The notes beneath the pieces were generated by a model. The model had not been told where the DNA came from, did no database searches, and worked only from the letters and a program-made list of their open reading frames with translations. The position numbers and the translations under genes were made by a program. This document shows positions 61,506 through 64,000 of a stretch of 64,000 nucleotides of DNA, in pieces. Positions within the stretch are counted from its first letter, which is position 1. Each line of letters starts with the position of its first letter. This stretch comes from CAWDMC01 sp963803295 (GTDB taxonomy: Bacteria; Acidobacteriota; Terriglobia; UBA7540), in assembly GCA_963803295.1 (NCBI GenBank), contig CAWDMC010000023.1, positions 1-64,000 of the forward strand. Direction: 5' to 3'.

Positions 61506-63098
61506 GTCTCTTCCTTTTCTTTCACATTCAGTAATGAAGTGAATTATTGACATTGTTGGTGACCGGGTGTTTCCCTCTCGCACTCCCCGCCGCCATCGGT
61601 GCAAAGGCGGCGTTGAAGTTGGCGCTCCGGCCGTGAGTGCATCTACGCTCCGGCGCGAGTCGTCTCAGCAAGACTGGTTCACCCTCACACACAGGCCACT
61701 ATCGGCGGTTCGCGGAAAATAACTTAGGCAAAAGATAGGGGTGAAGATATTCCCTTTGTTCTCAAGTAAATCGCAGAGCCCAAGACCTATGTGGGATTAG
61801 GGGATTCTTACCCAACGATCGAGATCTATATCCTTTAGCGATAAGTGTCTTACTCAGGATCTCGGCGGGGCCGCGACGATGCAAGTTCAACTGATCAGGC
61901 TGGCAGGGTGCGCCGTCGGGGTTGCGTGGCCGCAAGGCCCCGACCGACGGAGGAAGGAAGGTATAAAGGAGCTTTCTTAGATTTTGGATTACGACGTCCG
62001 GAACAGGGATGGGATCCCAGTATATTTACGACAACAATTATATAATATGTACTGTTATCTATAAATATAAGAGCTTGTCGCACTCGACAGCTAACCTGGG
62101 ATTTGACTCTATTTCTTGAACGACGATAGCGGAGTTCCTGTAGCCCCGCCGCGCCGCGACATTAACTGTGGCGCCGTGCCCCCACCGGCGCTTTTTGGCG
62201 CTGCCGACAGCGCCGCTATAGTGAAATACCAGACCTCTGGTCTGGGCAAAATGGCGAGGAGCCCGATTTTCAACTATCATGTTTTTCAATAACTTAGCAA
62301 TTCTGCTCCTTGGGAGAGTTGAGCGGCACTCCTGATTTATAGTGCTCAAGTAATCTTTTCCGGCACGGCCTAGAGCATACCCCACGTCGCCTTCGTGTGG
62401 CAGTAGCTCAAAAATGCCCTTTGGTGCTTTTCGAGTCAGGCTGAAAGGGTCGTTAAGCTGCCCCTTCTGGCCGGTGTCAGGCGTGGATATACCTAGACTG
62501 AAACTAGACTAAGTGACGCTTTTGTAGACTACTGTCGTTTCTTCCCTCTGACCGAACCCTCCTCGTCCCGAGATCCTTAGCTCGCCCCAGTTCCGCGGTC
62601 TTACCATCCCGAGGGCTACAAATTGAGAAGCAGCCCGTAACCTCTTCGCTTGGTCTTGCGGCCTCGCACGTGTCCATGAACTTGGGTTGCGTGGTCCGCA
62701 GCTCGCCTTTGCTCGCTCCGGTTGATGTCGGGCAATTGCCGGTGCAAAGCCACATACCGCTATCATCGAGGATCTGACCGACCCACTGGCTCAATGACCG
62801 ATGCTGCTGATCGTATGGGTGAGCGACATGTCCCCGCGTTGGTAGGTCAAGTCAGGATGGTGGAACCTCTTGAAGAGGTATAACTCGTCGGAAGCTAGCG
62901 TCGTTCCGGCCATTCTGGTCTGGCGGCTTCTTCGCAACAGACGGGGTGCTCAGGCTGGCCCTTAGTCATTAGCAGACCCCCCCAGCGTCGCGCAGCACTG
63001 CCTCATCGATGAATCGAGATGAGACTCACGCTGGCCCGTTTAGCACGGAAGAATTCCGGCGTGCGCAACCCGCGCCCGCACGCCGGCGCTAACATAAC
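61506..63098. other. Long non-coding region between the beta-helix paralogs
   Basis: About 1.6 kb. Frames at 61845-62045, 62059-62385 and 62504-62794 have no family-like content. An A+T-rich stretch (about 62020-62075) is present. No transposase remnants or tRNA seen. Confidence 0.35.
61915..61944 (+). ncRNA. Strong stem-loop, possible small RNA or terminator
   Basis: gtcgggg (61915-61921) + ttgcg, loop tggc, cgcaa + gg bulge + ccccgac (61938-61944): 12 pairs with a two-base bulge. No gene is close and no T-run follows. It could be a transcribed structure or a recombination relic. Confidence 0.3.
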
Positions 63099-64000
63099 TC
63101 AGTTCTCAGTGTTGAGCGTAACAGCATAGCACGAATGCATTCCTGCGGAATCGTAAGCCATCACGGTACCGTGTGGTTCCCATTCGGCGAAGTGTAGCTC
63201 GAAAACGGAAAATTAAATGGGCTGGCGTACTGCGTCTGCCTGAGGTCCCAGTCGACGTAAAACTCCACCTTCTTGATGTTGCTGTCATGCGCCGTACCGT
63301 TTACGTCCACGATACCTGAAACCGTTGACCCATCGGCCGGAGAGCTGATCGCGACGGTGGGAGCAGTATCGGTGTAGTTTTTGTCGGCTGATCCGTGCCT
63401 CTCCTGGCCCTCGGCCCGAAATTCCGCGAAAGTAAACCACTTGTTGATCCAAGCAAAGGGATTTCGGCTCAGGTCCGGAAGGTGGTAGGTGTTGTAATCA
63501 AATCGATTGCGAGTGAAGAAGTTGGGGTCCTGGGCGGGATCGTCGCGCGCGCCCCCGGTGACCCCGGAGTTACCATGGAACACTATGGTGTTATGGTGAA
63601 AGTAGTTGCCGATGGAAGGACCGTAGCCGGGGCGATCCTGCGTAAGGATGTCGATTCCATTGCCGCCCTGGGCCGAGACCTCCACCGTGTTGCAGTAGGC
63701 TTCTACCTTTTGGGAGCTAGCACTCAACAGCTGGGCAGCATAGAGCCATTTTTTGCTACTGTTACCGGGGTGATTTCTTAGTAGTTTGTTATTGCGGACA
63801 ATGGCGTCATAGCTAATCTCATGAATAATGCCTATTGCCGTGTTGTCTGCTGCGGTGTTGCCGTCATAGAGGACGTCGTAAACATTCATGTCGGTGTGAA
63901 ATCCATCCCCATCGTTGTGGTGTGCGTAATTGCGCCGGATGATAGGCCCCAGCATTGTACAAAGCTTGAGGCCGCCGGCCCCAAAAGAGGAAATCAACTG
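63099..64000 (-). pseudogene. Secreted beta-helix/Ig-like protein (copy 2), runs off the window, frameshift near its end
   Basis: Close paralog of the gene at 59700: FGAGGLKLCTMLGPIIRRNY-AHHN, GIIHEISYDAIVRNNKLLRN, EAYCNTVEVSAQGGNGIDIL and VAISSPADGSTVSGIVDVNG. The long frame stops at 63161 after …GNHTVP. Compared with copy 1 one base is missing at about 63166-63169; restoring it continues as VMAYDSAGMHSCYAVTLN to a tga at 63099-63101. So the protein is either 3'-frameshifted or mis-sequenced. The N-terminus lies beyond the right edge. Confidence 0.8.

Noticed and set aside
62197..62214. Hairpin ggcgctg-ccga-cagcgcc as a terminator
   Set aside because: The T-run is on the wrong side for the plus strand, and no gene ends there on either strand.
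62059..62794. Two minus-strand frames in the final intergenic region
   Set aside because: No recognisable domain, poor start context and no plausible operon partner.
1..64000. CRISPR arrays, rRNA genes, complete insertion sequences
   Set aside because: No regularly spaced repeats, no rRNA-like blocks and no transposase frames were seen on either strand.

Overview
The window looks like a chromosomal segment of a soil-type Acidobacteriota (Terriglobia / Koribacter-like). This is an inference from gene style: many tiny CsbD, PRC-barrel and 'stress' membrane proteins, a Crp/Fnr regulator, a PEP-CTERM protein and a large Wzx/Wzy exopolysaccharide (EPS) locus. No rRNA or CRISPR is seen. The only tRNA sequence is a 3' fragment of tRNA-Asn used as an attachment site.

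Layout. 1-8.4 kb: an envelope/stress island of very small genes on the + strand (a broken Crp/Fnr regulator, a Gln-rich secreted protein, two CsbD proteins, a peptidoglycan-binding protein and several one- or two-helix membrane peptides). 8.4-14.2 kb: transporters (AI-2E family, LysE family, VIT family and a frameshifted MgtA-type P-type ATPase). 14.5-16.8 kb: a truncated CsbD gene cut by palindromic repeats, a PRC-barrel protein and a PEP-CTERM protein. 17.3-25.2 kb, - strand: phosphohexomutase, glycosyltransferase, second PRC-barrel protein, bifunctional PBP, small secreted protein and RlpA. 25.7-27.4 kb: a remnant integrative element (tRNA-Asn 3' end, truncated integrase, excisionase, truncated primase) joined to a broken TPR gene. 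27.9-33.3 kb: an IclR regulator, then a GH-D-clan-like glycosidase joined in frame to an SDR dehydrogenase. 34.7-53 kb: EPS locus (ExeA-like ATPase with PEGA domain, two CpsD-like proteins lacking the P-loop lysine, sugar-phosphate transferase, WecG/TagA transferase, Wza, Wzz, Wzx, beta-helix protein, Wzy/ligase, deacetylase, glycosyltransferases, UDP-galactopyranose mutase). 54-59 kb: two TauE/SafE-sulfotransferase pairs, the TauE parts almost identical. 59.7-64 kb: two paralogous secreted beta-helix proteins on the - strand.

How they fit together. The EPS genes give a nearly complete Wzx/Wzy-type system: initiating transferase, chain-length and export proteins, flippase, polymerase, and tailoring by deacetylation. 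The mutase and sulfotransferases suggest galactofuranose and sulfate ester in the product. Several glycosyltransferases have decayed into remnants, so the locus looks recently remodelled.

The main new observation is a recurring regulatory module in the first 25 kb: TTGACCA-N6-TGAGCAA, then exactly 7 bp later a C(T/A)G-type -35 box and a -10-like box. It occurs at least six times, upstream of the secreted, CsbD, PRC-barrel, PBP and RlpA genes, and looks like an undescribed envelope-stress regulon. A second local system is an IclR gene sharing a 13-bp operator-like word with the glycosidase gene it probably controls. At least seven otherwise good genes carry single-base frameshifts, some in short homopolymers, so sequencing error must be excluded before calling them pseudogenes.
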